A stretch of DNA of 64,000 nucleotides from Gulosibacter molinativorax (GCF_003010915.2 NZ_CP028426.1:744001-808000), one strand, 5' to 3'; counted from the first letter of the stretch, positions 46,973-57,239 are shown. A program made the numbers and translations. Notes: a model not told the origin generated them from the sequence alone.

Positions 46973-48823
46973 CTAGTCCCGCTTCGCGTTCGAGTCGACC
47001 CGCGAGCTGAGCTCGTCGAGGTCGAAGGACTCGAGCGGGCGCAGGAGCGAACGCTTCTTGGAGATATGGCCGCCCATCCGCTCGAGGATCGAGGTCAGCG
47101 CCTCGATTGCCTCGACGATGAACGGCCCCTTGTTGAGCATGACGGCCTCGGCGCGGCGGCCCATCGCGGCGTCGGTCACCTCGGCGCGCGACGGCAGTCC
47201 GGTGCGTGCGAGGGTGTCGAGCACCTGCGTGGCCCAGATGACGGGCACATGGGCGGCCTCGCACAGCCAGAGGATCTCCTCCTGCACCTCGGCGAGCCGC
47301 TCGAAGCCGAGCTCTACCGCGAGGTCGCCGCGGGCAATCATGACGCCGACGCCGCCCCAGCGCATCGCTTCGAGGAGCATGCGGGGCAGGTTCTCGAATG
47401 CCTGCTGGGTCTCGATCTTGAGCGTGATGCCGATCTCCTCGGCATCGAGGCGCTCGAGCTCGGCGATGAGGTCCGCCACGTCTTCGTGCGAGCGCACGAA
47501 CGAGATGTTCACTGTGTCGGCGTGGGCTGCGACGAACGGCAGGTGCGAGCGGTCCTCTTCAGTGAGGGCTGGGATGCGCAGCGTTGTGTCGGGGAGGTTG
47601 ATGCCCTTCTCCGCGCGAAGCTTGACGCCGTCAACGCCCGCGCGGGTCACCCGCACGGTGATGACGTCCGGCGTGATGTCCTCGATGATGCCCGAGATCT
47701 TGCCATCGTCGAACAGGATGCGCTCGCCGTGCGAAGCATCCGTAAAGGCAGCGTCGAGCGAGCAGCCGATGCGGTGGGGCCCGACCTGGGTCGCAGGCTG
47801 CGGCGACATATCCCGGACCACTTCAATGCGATCGCCCTCGCGGACATAGAGGTGCTGCCGGACTTCGGGGAGCGCACCGACGGTGATGACGTCGCCGGCC
47901 TTGGTGTCGAGCTCCATCTCGGCGACGAAGTAGGTCGTCTGCTCGCACGAGACTTCGGCCTGTCCTGGCGCAAGATCCGTGACGGCCAGCTTTCGCGAGC
48001 GGCCACGCGCATCCTCAGTCTTCAGCTTGTCACCGATCTGCAGCGACAACGCGCCAAGTCCGGTGACGGGGATGATGACGGGGGTCGCCTCGAAATCGGG
48101 GTTTTCGGGGAGCTGGTCGGCCTCGACCAGTAGGATCCGCGCTGGCGTGGTCACTCGACCGCAATCGTCGCGGGTCGGCTTGACCTTCAACACCTGCGGT
48201 CCTGCTACCAGCGGGCCCGTGCGCAGCTTGGGTCCACCGAGGTCCATCGCGACGAGTACGTCGTCGGGGAGGGCCCGCACCGATTCGATCATGGCCGCCC
48301 ACTCGGCCTCGCCGTCGTGCGCGCAGTTGACGCGGGCGATGTCCATGCCGGCCCGTCCCATCCGCTGCACAAGCGCGGGGTTGGTTGCCGCCTCCGAGGG
48401 CATGGTCACCATAATCCGGGTGCTGCGCCGATCACTGTGGGCCTCGCCGAGTACCTCGTCGCGGTTTCGCGTGAGGATTCCGTCGCCCTTGTCGAGGGGC
48501 CCCCAGATTTCCTTGCGGTGGCGCCCCTCAGCGAGCGCCGAGACCGTTTCGAGTACCGTGAGTAGCCACGAGCGCACCATCGATTCCATGCGCCCGAGCG
48601 AAGACAGCCCGTACGCGGCGAGCGAGCGCTGCAGGGGACGCAGGTCGCCCTGCCGGATCGCGACATAGTGGACGAGATTGCGCGCGGAGGCACGGTGTTC
48701 AGGCAGAACGGCCTCGATGAGCATGGTCGCTGCCTGCTCGGCCTCTTCGAGCTGCTGTAGCAGGGAACGAATCGTCCCGGCGATTTCCGCCAGGCTCAGG
48801 ATGCGGTCTTCGGGATGCGCCAT
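46973..48823 (-). CDS. Divergent pyruvate-kinase-like protein
   Basis: The 616-residue protein has a helical N-terminal extension of about 130 residues (HPEDRILSLAEIAGTIRSLLQQL...), then a pyruvate-kinase-like barrel: MDIARVNCAHDG (Arg and Asn kept; the usual Ser is Ala), MDLGGPKLRTG, a long inserted B domain, LKIETQQAF (Lys and metal Glu kept) and MIARGDLAVELG. The canonical MLSGETA loop is replaced by MLNKGPFIVEAI and the C-terminal regulatory domain is missing. A full pyk is at 8563-10023, so this is a paralogue with a possibly different substrate or regulation. ATG at 48823 lies 14 bases after ctaA; upstream open frame is inside ctaA. Confidence 0.85.
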   Translation of the reverse strand: MAHPEDRILSLAEIAGTIRSLLQQLEEAEQAATMLIEAVLPEHRASARNLVHYVAIRQGDLRPLQRSLAAYGLSSLGRMESMVRSWLLTVLETVSALAEGRHRKEIWGPLDKGDGILTRNRDEVLGEAHSDRRSTRIMVTMPSEAATNPALVQRMGRAGMDIARVNCAHDGEAEWAAMIESVRALPDDVLVAMDLGGPKLRTGPLVAGPQVLKVKPTRDDCGRVTTPARILLVEADQLPENPDFEATPVIIPVTGLGALSLQIGDKLKTEDARGRSRKLAVTDLAPGQAEVSCEQTTYFVAEMELDTKAGDVITVGALPEVRQHLYVREGDRIEVVRDMSPQPATQVGPHRIGCSLDAAFTDASHGERILFDDGKISGIIEDITPDVITVRVTRAGVDGVKLRAEKGINLPDTTLRIPALTEEDRSHLPFVAAHADTVNISFVRSHEDVADLIAELERLDAEEIGITLKIETQQAFENLPRMLLEAMRWGGVGVMIARGDLAVELGFERLAEVQEEILWLCEAAHVPVIWATQVLDTLARTGLPSRAEVTDAAMGRRAEAVMLNKGPFIVEAIEALTSILERMGGHISKKRSLLRPLESFDLDELSSRVDSNAKRD

Positions 48824-48837
48824 AGCGCCAGATCTTG

Positions 48838-49809
48838 TCAGACCGAAGCGACAGGAAGGTGAACGGTGCCCGCACCGTTTTTGCCATCCTCGCGCGTGAG
48901 GCGCGCAGCGCTGTCGCGCCGGGCATTGACGAGCGTCACGCTCAGGATCGCGATCACGACCACGGCGAGGACCATGTGGGTCGCGACCGACCAGATGGGT
49001 AGGCCTGTGCGCGCCTGGAAGACGCCGATCCCGATCTGCAGGAGCACGGCCAGCGTCAGGCTCACCGAGATTGGGCGGGTACGCGGGTAGTCGCCACGGA
49101 AGACGATCACGAGGAACACCACCAGCGAGACGACAAGGGCGTAGCCCGGCCACGCGTGTACGTGCTGCATGATCACGGGATCCAGGCCATTGCGCGCCGC
49201 GATCGTGTCGCCGGCGTGTGGACCGGCACCGGTGGTGAGGACGCCGACGATCTCAGTGATCCAGGTGAGGATGCCCACAGCAACCGCGGATCCCCAAAGC
49301 GCTGGAGCACCCTTCGTCGGGCCGCGCGCGGGCAGCGGTTCGGCGAGGCGCACGCGCTGCAGCAACAGCGCCGCGATGGCAACGATTAGCGCGGAGAACA
49401 GGAAGTGCACACCGACGATGCGCGGGTCGAGGTCGACCAGCACCGTGATGCCGCCGACGACCGCCTGCACGATGATGAGCGCGCCTACCCACACGGACGG
49501 GCCGACGAGGCCCATGCGGCTGCGGCGGGTGTTCAGCACCGCGAGGAACGTCAGCAGCGCTGCCACGACGACAACGCCTGTCAGAGTGCGGTTGCCGAAC
49601 TCGATAATGCCGTGGATACCCATCTCCCGCGTCGGCACGAGCGAATCCTCGGTGCACAGGGGCCAGGTCGGGCAGCCGAGCCCGGAGCCAGTGAGGCGAA
49701 CGAGCCCGCCGGTGCCGACAATGATGATGTTCACGACGAGGTTTATCCAAGCGATCACCCGCGTCCAGGCTGTGACGTGATCGGGCATCAGGGCTTTCGC
49801 GACAGACAA
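48838..49809 (-). CDS. ctaA: Heme A synthase (CtaA/COX15)
   Basis: The 323-residue membrane protein has eight hydrophobic segments and oxidises heme O to heme A. Conserved features: VGTGGLVRLTGSGLGCPTWPLC with the cysteine pair, HGIIEFGNRTLTG, VHFLFSALIVAI and MQHVHAWPGYALV, which supply heme-ligand histidines and a conserved Glu. TTG at 49809 follows AGAGGT at six bases. It is divergent from sufB and followed by the pyruvate-kinase-like gene in the same direction. Confidence 0.93.
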   Translation of the reverse strand: MSVAKALMPDHVTAWTRVIAWINLVVNIIIVGTGGLVRLTGSGLGCPTWPLCTEDSLVPTREMGIHGIIEFGNRTLTGVVVVAALLTFLAVLNTRRSRMGLVGPSVWVGALIIVQAVVGGITVLVDLDPRIVGVHFLFSALIVAIAALLLQRVRLAEPLPARGPTKGAPALWGSAVAVGILTWITEIVGVLTTGAGPHAGDTIAARNGLDPVIMQHVHAWPGYALVVSLVVFLVIVFRGDYPRTRPISVSLTLAVLLQIGIGVFQARTGLPIWSVATHMVLAVVVIAILSVTLVNARRDSAARLTREDGKNGAGTVHLPVASV

Positions 49810-49853
49810 CAGTTACCTCTTACTTGGCATTTATTTCAGTGCGGTCGGTGGCA

Positions 49854-49866
49854 TAGACTAGAGAAC
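49854..49866 (+). promoter_or_regulatory. Putative suf operon promoter -10 box
   Basis: TAGACT at 49854-49859 plus six bases predicts a start near 49866, leaving a leader of about 135 bases before sufB. I see no SufR gene next door and no clear regulator site or riboswitch fold in the leader. Confidence 0.4.
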
Positions 49867-50000
49867 GCTGTTCATTGCCAGCGGGCCATCGACCTGACCG
49901 GAGCGGTTGGGAACAAACCATGGCTCGCGGTCGTTCCATTCTATGTGCGCTTTCTGCCGGATGGTGGCGACGAACAATCACGACGAGAGAAGAGGTAGCG

Positions 50001-51419
50001 ATGTCAGACGTGCTCATCGACCGCCCCGAGCTCAATGACCTCGGTCATTACGAGTTTGGTTGGTCAGATCCCGACAGTGCGGGAGCGACGGCAAAACGCG
50101 GCCTAAGCGAGGCAGTCGTTCGCGATATTTCGCGAATCAAGGGCGAGCCCGAGTGGATGCTCGAGCGCCGACTTAAGGGATTGCAGATGTTCGACCGCAA
50201 GCCGATGCCGACTTGGGGCGCAGACCTCTCGGGCATCGACTTCGACAACATTAAGTACTTCGTGCGTGCTTCGGAGAAGCAGGCACAGACCTGGGAAGAC
50301 CTCCCGGACGACATCCGTAACACGTACGAGAAGCTCGGCATCCCTGAGGCCGAGCGCCAGCGCCTCGTCGCTGGAGTTGCCGCGCAGTACGAGTCCGAGG
50401 TCGTGTACCACCAGATCAACGAGGAGCTCGAGAAGCAGGGTGTCATCTTCATGGACACCGACACCGCCCTGCGCGAGCACCCGGAATTCTTCGAAGAGTA
50501 CTTCGGCACCGTTATTCCGGCTGGCGACAACAAGTTCGGCGCGCTGAACACCGCAGTGTGGTCGGGTGGCTCGTTCGTGTACGTCCCCAAGGGTGTGCAC
50601 GTGGAGATCCCGCTCCAGGCATACTTCCGTATCAACACGGAGAACATGGGCCAGTTCGAGCGCACGCTGATCATCGCCGATGAGGGCAGCTACGTCCACT
50701 ACATCGAGGGTTGCACCGCGCCGATCTACAAGACCGACTCGCTGCACTCCGCCGTCGTCGAGATCATCGCGAAGAAGGACGCCCGCGTTCGCTACACGAC
50801 CATTCAGAACTGGTCGAACAACGTGTACAACCTCGTGACTAAGCGCGCGATCGCCGAAGAGGGCGCGACCATGGAATGGGTCGATGGCAACATCGGCTCG
50901 AAGGTCACGATGAAGTACCCCTCGATTTACCTGACTGGCGAGCACGCCAAGGGCGAGACGCTCTCGGTTGCGTTCGCGGGCCCCGGCCAGCACCAGGATG
51001 CGGGGGCGAAGATGATTCACCTCGCACCGCACACGCAGTCCTCGATTACCTCGAAGTCGATCGCCCGTGGCGGCGGTCGCGCCGGTTACCGCGGCGAAGT
51101 TCGCATCGATGAAAAGGCACACCACTCGAAGAACTCGGTGATCTGTGACGCACTGCTCATCGACACCGAGTCGCGTTCCGACACGTACCCGGCGATCGAC
51201 ATTCGCGTCGACGACGTCGAGCTTGCACACGAGGCAACGGTCTCGAAGGTATCGGCAGACCAGCTCTTCTACCTCATGAGCCGCGGTCTCGAAGAAACCG
51301 AAGCTATGGCGATGATCGTGCGCGGCTTCATCGAGCCAATCGCTCGTGAGCTGCCCATGGAATACGCGCTCGAACTCAACAAGCTCATTGACCTGAGCAT
51401 GGAAGGATCGGTGGGCTAA
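50001..51419 (+). CDS. sufB: Fe-S cluster assembly protein SufB
   Basis: The 472-residue scaffold subunit of SufBC2D has the beta-helix core with [21 protein letters not shown] (conserved Cys), [16 protein letters not shown], and [31 protein letters not shown] near the end. It contains no intein, unlike mycobacterial SufB. ATG at 50001 follows AGAGGTAGCG; an open frame extends back to 49875, but those 42 residues are Arg/Trp-rich and unlike SufB. Confidence 0.97.
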   Translation: MSDVLIDRPELNDLGHYEFGWSDPDSAGATAKRGLSEAVVRDISRIKGEPEWMLERRLKGLQMFDRKPMPTWGADLSGIDFDNIKYFVRASEKQAQTWEDLPDDIRNTYEKLGIPEAERQRLVAGVAAQYESEVVYHQINEELEKQGVIFMDTDTALREHPEFFEEYFGTVIPAGDNKFGALNTAVWSGGSFVYVPKGVHVEIPLQAYFRINTENMGQFERTLIIADEGSYVHYIEGCTAPIYKTDSLHSAVVEIIAKKDARVRYTTIQNWSNNVYNLVTKRAIAEEGATMEWVDGNIGSKVTMKYPSIYLTGEHAKGETLSVAFAGPGQHQDAGAKMIHLAPHTQSSITSKSIARGGGRAGYRGEVRIDEKAHHSKNSVICDALLIDTESRSDTYPAIDIRVDDVELAHEATVSKVSADQLFYLMSRGLEETEAMAMIVRGFIEPIARELPMEYALELNKLIDLSMEGSVG

Positions 51420-51423
51420 CCAC

Positions 51424-52602
51424 ATGACCGCGACTCAGACTCCGGCCGCTGTGCCGGCTGACAAGACCATCCCGGTACAGACGCGCTCGGAGCGACCCGC
51501 TTCATTCAAGCGCGATGACTTCAAGGCCGTGACCGGTCGCGAAGCCGAGTGGAAATACACCCCGGTCCGCGACATCAAGGACCTCCTCGACGACAAGCTG
51601 TCGGCGGAACTCCCGAACGTCGTCGACCCGCAGGTAGACGGTGTCAAGACTTCGTTCATCGGACGCGATGACGAGCGTCTCGGTTCGATTCACGCGCCCG
51701 AAGACCGCGCCGCGGCGAACGCGTGGGAGTCCTTTGAGAAGGCACTCCTCGTGGAAATCTCGGGCGAGGAAGACAAGCAGGCGGTCATTCGCCTGAACGG
51801 CTACACCGGTACGGCCCAGGCCGCGCACACGTTCATCGACATCGCCCCGCACGCCCGCGGGCTCGTCGTGCTCGTGCAGGAGGGCAAGGGCCGCGTCGCC
51901 GAGTCCGTCGAGATTCGCGTCGGTGACGGCGCAAACGTGACGCTCGTGACCGTCGGGGAGTGGGACGACGACGCTGTCGACGTCTCCGCGCACCACGTAC
52001 GAGTCGGCCGTGACGCTTTCCTCAAGCACATCGTGGTTTCGCTTTCGGGCAAGCTTGTTCGCCTGAACCCGTCGATCGCCCTCGCCGAGAACGGCGCGGA
52101 TGCAGAGTTGTACGGCCTCTATTTTGCGGATGCCGGTCAGCACCTCGAGCACCAGGTATGGGTGCACCACATCGCGGAGAAGACTCGCTCGCGCGTCACC
52201 TACAAGGGTGCGTTGCAGGGCAAGTCCGCGCACTCGGTGTGGATTGGTGACGTGCTCATCGACGCAAACGCGGTCGGCACGGACACCTACGAAGAAAACC
52301 GCAACCTGCTGCTGTCTCGTGGGCCGAAGGCAGACTCCGTGCCGAACCTTGAGATCAAGTGCGGCAACATCGAGGGTGCGGGCCACGCATCCGCGACGGG
52401 TCGTTTCGAAGAAGACCAGCTCTTTTACCTCATGGCGCGCGGTATCGACGAGAAGGCGGCCCGCCACCTCGTCGTGCACGGCTTCCTTAACGAGATCATT
52501 CAGCAGATCGACAACGAGGAAATCACCGCCGAGCTTAACGCGCGACTCGAAGAGGAACTCGAGATCGCAGACCAGGCATTTGCCGCAGAGGTGAATGCGT
52601 AG
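51424..52602 (+). CDS. sufD: Fe-S cluster assembly protein SufD
   Basis: The 392-residue paralogue of SufB completes the scaffold. VTGREAEWKYTPVRDIKDLL at the N terminus and SVWIGDVLIDANAVGTDTYEENRNLLLSRGPKADSVPNLEIKCGNIEGAGHASATGRFEEDQLFYLMARGI (split, not quoted further) in the C-terminal core are typical, including the conserved His. It starts four bases after sufB and shares one base with the Rieske gene. Confidence 0.95.
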   Translation: MTATQTPAAVPADKTIPVQTRSERPASFKRDDFKAVTGREAEWKYTPVRDIKDLLDDKLSAELPNVVDPQVDGVKTSFIGRDDERLGSIHAPEDRAAANAWESFEKALLVEISGEEDKQAVIRLNGYTGTAQAAHTFIDIAPHARGLVVLVQEGKGRVAESVEIRVGDGANVTLVTVGEWDDDAVDVSAHHVRVGRDAFLKHIVVSLSGKLVRLNPSIALAENGADAELYGLYFADAGQHLEHQVWVHHIAEKTRSRVTYKGALQGKSAHSVWIGDVLIDANAVGTDTYEENRNLLLSRGPKADSVPNLEIKCGNIEGAGHASATGRFEEDQLFYLMARGIDEKAARHLVVHGFLNEIIQQIDNEEITAELNARLEEELEIADQAFAAEVNA

Positions 52603-52934
52603 TGGCTTTTGAACGCGCCTGCGCGGCTTCGGACGTGCAGGTAAATACTCCTGTGCGTCTCGAACTCGGTGATCAAGTGATCGCCGTGGTTCGTGATTCC
52701 GCGGGGGAGGTGTTCGCCATTGGTGACCGGTGCACGCACGGCGATATCTCGCTTTCGGAGGGTTTCGTGGAAGACGACACCCTCGAATGCTGGGCGCACG
52801 GCTCGCAGTTCTCGCTGCGCACCGGCTGGCCGAAATCCCTCCCGGCATTCGAGCCGGTTCCCGTCTTCGACGTCAAGATCGAGGGCGACGACATTCTTAT
52901 TGACCCGACTCCGATCTACAAGGAGAACAACTAA
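52602..52934 (+). CDS. Rieske-type ferredoxin in the suf operon
   Basis: The 110-residue protein holds one [2Fe-2S] Rieske site: CTHGDIS and, 17-20 residues later, CWAHGSQF, giving the two Cys and two His ligands. Such proteins sit between sufD and sufC in many actinobacteria; they may supply electrons for cluster assembly, but this is not proven. Its GTG shares a base with the sufD stop. Confidence 0.93.
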   Translation: MAFERACAASDVQVNTPVRLELGDQVIAVVRDSAGEVFAIGDRCTHGDISLSEGFVEDDTLECWAHGSQFSLRTGWPKSLPAFEPVPVFDVKIEGDDILIDPTPIYKENN

Positions 52935-52936
52935 CC

Positions 52937-53704
<768 letters not shown>

Positions 53705-53715
53705 GGAGACCCCAC

Positions 53716-54048
53716 ATGTCACTCGTCTCACTTACTCCCGAGCGCTACGACTCGGTTGAAGAGGCGCTGAAGGACGTCGTTGACCCCGAGCTCGGGGTGA
53801 ACATCGTCGACCTCGGTCTCATCTACGACCTCAACTGGGAGGACGAGCTCGACGCACTCGTGGTGTCGATGACGTTGACCTCGGCGGGCTGCCCGCTCAC
53901 CGATGTCATCGAAGATGAGATGGCGAAGGCGCTCGACGGCCAGGTTGAGCGATTCAAGATCAACTGGGTCTGGATGCCGCCATGGGGCCCCGAGAAGATC
54001 ACCGATGACGGCCGCGAAATGATGCGCGCGCTCGGCTTCAACATCTAA
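53716..54048 (+). CDS. DUF59/MIP18 metal-sulfur cluster assembly factor (SufT-like)
   Basis: The 110-residue protein has the DUF59 core VVDPELGVNIVDLGLIYDL and the cluster-binding cysteine in LTSAGCPLTD, ending WMPPWGPEKITDDGREMMRALGF. By family it helps deliver Fe-S clusters to client proteins. It ends the operon; a strong terminator follows. SufS (cysteine desulfurase) and SufU, usually placed between sufC and this gene, are absent. Confidence 0.94.
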   Translation: MSLVSLTPERYDSVEEALKDVVDPELGVNIVDLGLIYDLNWEDELDALVVSMTLTSAGCPLTDVIEDEMAKALDGQVERFKINWVWMPPWGPEKITDDGREMMRALGFNI

Positions 54049-54073
54049 TCGGGTTCTCGACCCGCATGACACT

Positions 54074-54118
54074 CGAATTGCCCGATCCCGCTTCTGGGGT
54101 CGGGCAATTCGCTCTTTG
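54074..54118 (+). terminator. Intrinsic terminator of the suf operon
   Basis: Arms at 54074-54089 and 54096-54111 pair over 16 positions (one T-G) around a six-base loop, followed by CTCTTTG. Confidence 0.9.
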
Positions 54119-54159
54119 CCCGCACAATCAGCCGCATCGACTACGAAGAAGGAGCGCCG

Positions 54160-55233
54160 TTGGCGTCGAAACTGTTTAGCCCCATCACGCTGCGTCAAAC
54201 CGAGATCCGCAACCGACTCTGGGTGTCGCCGATGTGCCAGTATTCCGCGACGGCGCGCGACGGAATGCCAACCGACTGGCATCTCGGGCACTACGCGGGG
54301 ATGGCCCGCGGGGGAGCGGGACTCGTCATCGTGGAGGCGACCGGTGTTGTGCCGGAAGGACGAATCAGCCCCGAGTGTCTCGGTCTTTGGAACGATGCCC
54401 AGCGGGATGCGCTCGGTCGCGTCGTCGAATTGGTGCACGCCGCCGGGGCCAAGATCGCGGTGCAGCTCGGCCACGCCGGACGCAAGGCGTCGACGTATGC
54501 GTGGCTTCCCGGGGCCGTCGAGGGTACGGTTCCGGAATCCGAGGGCGGCTGGGCGACGGTTGCGCCGTCGGCGAGGGCCTTTGGCGACCTCGCCGAGCCG
54601 CGCGAGATGACGCAGACGGACATCGATGCCGCGGTTACCGCGTTTGTTTCCGCCTCGACCCGCGCGGTGGAGGCCGGGTTTGACGCGGTCGAGATCCACG
54701 GTGCGCACGGCTATCTCGGCCACCAGTTCCTCTCGCCGCTGAGCAACTTGCGCACCGACGAATACGGCGGCGACCTGTGGGGCCGCTCGCGCTTCCTCCG
54801 CGAGGTTGTGGCGGGGGTACGGGATGCGCATCCCGTCCTGCCGGTGCTGGTGCGGCTGAGCGCGACCGACTGGGTGGAGGGCGGGCTCACCGCCGAAGAC
54901 GTGACGCAGGTCGCCGGCTGGTTGCAGGATGCGGGAGCCGACCTCATCGACGTCTCGAGCGGTGGCAACGTCGAGCGGGCGCAGATTCCGGTCGGAGCCG
55001 GATACCAGGCGCCACTCGCGGCGAAGGTCAAGGATTCCGGTGCGCCGGTCGCCGCGGTCGGCATGATCACGAGCGCTCAGCAGGCTGAGACGCTCCTGCG
55101 GCTGGGTTCCGTCGACGCGGTCTGCGTCGCGCGTGAGTGGCTGCGCAACCCGTACCTCGGTCTGCACTGGGCGAAGGAGCTGCGCGGCGACCTCGACGCG
55201 ATTCGCCCGGCGCAGCTCTGGCGCGCGTTTTAG
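54160..55233 (+). CDS. NADH:flavin oxidoreductase of the old yellow enzyme family (YqjM-like)
   Basis: The 357-residue FMN barrel reduces activated C=C bonds using NADPH. SPMCQYSA carries the YqjM-type redox-tuning Cys, QLGHAGRKAS binds FMN, and HGAHGYLGHQFLSPLSN holds the His/Asn-type substrate pair and Tyr region; LREVVAGVRDAHP and VGMITSAQQAE follow. The TTG start has GAAGGAG seven bases upstream. It stands alone between the suf terminator and the biotin transporter. Natural substrate unknown. Confidence 0.93.
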   Translation: MASKLFSPITLRQTEIRNRLWVSPMCQYSATARDGMPTDWHLGHYAGMARGGAGLVIVEATGVVPEGRISPECLGLWNDAQRDALGRVVELVHAAGAKIAVQLGHAGRKASTYAWLPGAVEGTVPESEGGWATVAPSARAFGDLAEPREMTQTDIDAAVTAFVSASTRAVEAGFDAVEIHGAHGYLGHQFLSPLSNLRTDEYGGDLWGRSRFLREVVAGVRDAHPVLPVLVRLSATDWVEGGLTAEDVTQVAGWLQDAGADLIDVSSGGNVERAQIPVGAGYQAPLAAKVKDSGAPVAAVGMITSAQQAETLLRLGSVDAVCVAREWLRNPYLGLHWAKELRGDLDAIRPAQLWRAF

Positions 55234-55288
55234 GAGCCGCCGCGCTCGGTGCCTGACCTAGTCGGTGCCCGACCGAGTAGGCCTTGGT

Positions 55289-55885
55289 CTAGTCGATGCC
55301 TCGGGCGCGTAGCGCATCCGCGAGCTGGTCGCCGTGCTGGAGCGCGGCGACCAGCAGCGGGAGGACGAGCCGGAAGCTCATCCTGGGGCCGCCGCGAGCC
55401 ATCATGGCCTCGCGCAGCTGGCCGAAGATTCCCGCGATGACGGGCACGGTCGTGATGGTCAGCGTGAGCAGCAGGCTGACCTTGGTCGGGGAGACCCCGA
55501 AGATTCGCATTGGTGTGACGAGCCGTTCGACCACGTCGAGGAGCGCCGCGGTCGGGGTCGTCAGCGTCACGAGTGCCGCGAGGAGCACCACGATGCAGAC
55601 CCGCGCGGTGTTGATCACCGCATCCTCGGGGCCGAGAAAAATGAGCTGCGGGATGATCATGATCACCACGAGCCAGCGGAGCGTGTACAGCTGTCGCCAC
55701 AGTTCGCCGAGCCCGAATCCGGTCGCGAGGAACCCGAGTACGGTGACGATCGCCGCGCCGGCGAGCACCGGCCAGCTCCGCCCCGCAAGAGAGACCGCGA
55801 GCGCGAGTACCGCCAGCCCGATCAGCTTCCAGCCCGCTGGCAGCCGATGCAGGATGCTTCGTCCCGGGCGGTAGAGGGAGATCAC
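55289..55885 (-). CDS. bioN: Biotin ECF transporter transmembrane subunit (EcfT/BioN)
   Basis: The 198-residue membrane subunit has about five hydrophobic segments and the EcfT coupling helix motif ARGGP, with a second Ala-Arg-Gly near the C terminus (ALRARGID). It links the ATPase to the substrate-binding BioY. GTG at 55885 overlaps the ATPase stop by three bases (GCGTGATC); the longer open frame is the end of the ATPase gene in another frame. Its stop codon lies in a degenerate tandem-repeat stretch (55246-55292). Confidence 0.9.
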   Translation of the reverse strand: MISLYRPGRSILHRLPAGWKLIGLAVLALAVSLAGRSWPVLAGAAIVTVLGFLATGFGLGELWRQLYTLRWLVVIMIIPQLIFLGPEDAVINTARVCIVVLLAALVTLTTPTAALLDVVERLVTPMRIFGVSPTKVSLLLTLTITTVPVIAGIFGQLREAMMARGGPRMSFRLVLPLLVAALQHGDQLADALRARGID

Positions 55886-56574
55886 GCGTAAGTCCGCCGG
55901 TAGCGCTCTACGACCGCGGCGGGCTCGCCCGCGTCGGCCAAGCGACCGTCCGCGAAACACAGCGCGTACTCACAACGCTTGGCCAGGTCGAGGTCGTGGG
56001 TCACGAGGACGACCTGCGCGTCGAACTCGTCGAGCAGGATGCGCGAAATCGCCTTGGCGTTCCCGAGATCGAGCAAGGCGGTCGGCTCGTCCGCGACGAT
56101 CAGGGACGGCTCTCCGATCAGCACCGCGGCGAGCGCCACGAGCTGTTGCTGGCCACCCGAGAGCGAATAGACCGAGCTGTCTGCGAGCCCGGCCATCCCG
56201 ACTTTCTCGAGTGCCGCATCCACCCGCGCGGAAATCTCGTCGCGCGAGAGCTTGCGACCCCGCAGCGTAAAGGCGAGGTCCTCGCGAACCGTCGGCATGA
56301 TGACCTGCGCCGCCGGATTGCTGAACACCATGCCGACGCGTTGACGCACCGCTTTTCCGTCACGGCTGGGATCGAGCCCGTGAACGCTCAGGATGCCCGA
56401 GCTGATCGGGACCAACCCGTTCAGCGTTCGCGCGAACGAGGACTTGCCGGAGCCGTTCGCGCCGACGACGGCAATTGATCGCGCCGTGAGCGAGAGCGTG
56501 ATGTCCCGCAGGACGGTTCGCCCCTCGCGCACGACAGAGACACCGTCGAATGCGATGTGTCCGGCGTCCTGCAT
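55882..56574 (-). CDS. bioM: Biotin ECF transporter ATPase (BioM)
   Basis: The 230-residue ATPase has Walker A GANGSGKSS, the Q-loop near MVFSNPAAQVIMPTV, signature YSLSGGQQQLVALA, Walker B LIVADEPTALLDLG and the H-loop VLVTHDLDL. It powers biotin uptake by BioY. ATG at 56574 (after a 19-base gap from bioY) is preferred; an in-frame ATG at 56607 overlaps the end of bioY and would add 11 residues. Neither has a strong ribosome binding site. Confidence 0.92.
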   Translation of the reverse strand: MQDAGHIAFDGVSVVREGRTVLRDITLSLTARSIAVVGANGSGKSSFARTLNGLVPISSGILSVHGLDPSRDGKAVRQRVGMVFSNPAAQVIMPTVREDLAFTLRGRKLSRDEISARVDAALEKVGMAGLADSSVYSLSGGQQQLVALAAVLIGEPSLIVADEPTALLDLGNAKAISRILLDEFDAQVVLVTHDLDLAKRCEYALCFADGRLADAGEPAAVVERYRRTYA

Positions 56575-56593
56575 TCGATCAAGCGTAGTCGGG

Positions 56594-57202
56594 CTAGCGT
56601 GCGGCATTGACCGACGCTTGCGTGGGTGAAGTCGACCACGCGAAGGCGCGCGGGTAGGCACGCCACAGCGCCATCGTGATGACGACCGTGAGTGCTGCCT
56701 TGATGAGGTCGCCCGGAAGGAACACCGCGCTCGCAATGATGGTCTCGCCGAGGGGGAGCTGCGTGAGCGCCGACTGCACGGGAATGCCGAAGAGGTAGAT
56801 GACGAGGATGCCGCCGACCACGGCGCCGAGCGCGACGCGCCACCAGGTCGGGCGGTTCGCGCCCGCCCGGACAATGAGCCCGATCACGAATGCGCCGAAG
56901 ACCCAGCCGATCAGGTAGCCCGCGGAGGGGGCCACGAAGACGCCGAGGCCGCCGCGGCCGCCGGACAGGAGCGGCAGTCCGATCGCGACGAGGGCGAGCA
57001 CCACGATGACCGAGAGCGCGCCGCGCCGCGCGCCGAGGACGGCCCCGGCGAGCATGACGCCGAGCGTCTGCGCGGTAATGGGTACGGCGCCCACGTTGAT
57101 GGCCCCGGGCAGACCCAGCACGGCGATTAGCGCGGCGAAGATTGCGATGCGCGCGAGGTCGCTGGCATCGAGCCCCCTGGCTCGGGTTACGGCTGCGTTC
57201 AT
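56594..57202 (-). CDS. bioY: Biotin-binding ECF S-component BioY
   Basis: The 202-residue protein has six hydrophobic segments and the BioY pattern: VPITAQTLGVMLAGAVLGARRG and GGRGGLGVFVAPSAGYLIGW, the regions that form the biotin pocket. ATG at 57202 has GGAG at five bases. With bioM and bioN it makes a complete dedicated ECF importer. The operator at 57240-57258 lies 38 bases upstream. Confidence 0.95.
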   Translation of the reverse strand: MNAAVTRARGLDASDLARIAIFAALIAVLGLPGAINVGAVPITAQTLGVMLAGAVLGARRGALSVIVVLALVAIGLPLLSGGRGGLGVFVAPSAGYLIGWVFGAFVIGLIVRAGANRPTWWRVALGAVVGGILVIYLFGIPVQSALTQLPLGETIIASAVFLPGDLIKAALTVVITMALWRAYPRAFAWSTSPTQASVNAAR

Positions 57203-57239
57203 GTGTGCTCCTTTGGACAAGACGTGGGACATCGCTCCT

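Noticed and set aside
49875-50000. N-terminal extension of SufB by 42 residues
   Set aside because: The extra residues are Arg/Trp-rich and unlike SufB, and AGAGGTAGCG sits just before the ATG at 50001.
49867-50000. Riboswitch in the 135-base sufB leader
   Set aside because: No conserved riboswitch core could be recognised; only weak local pairing is visible.
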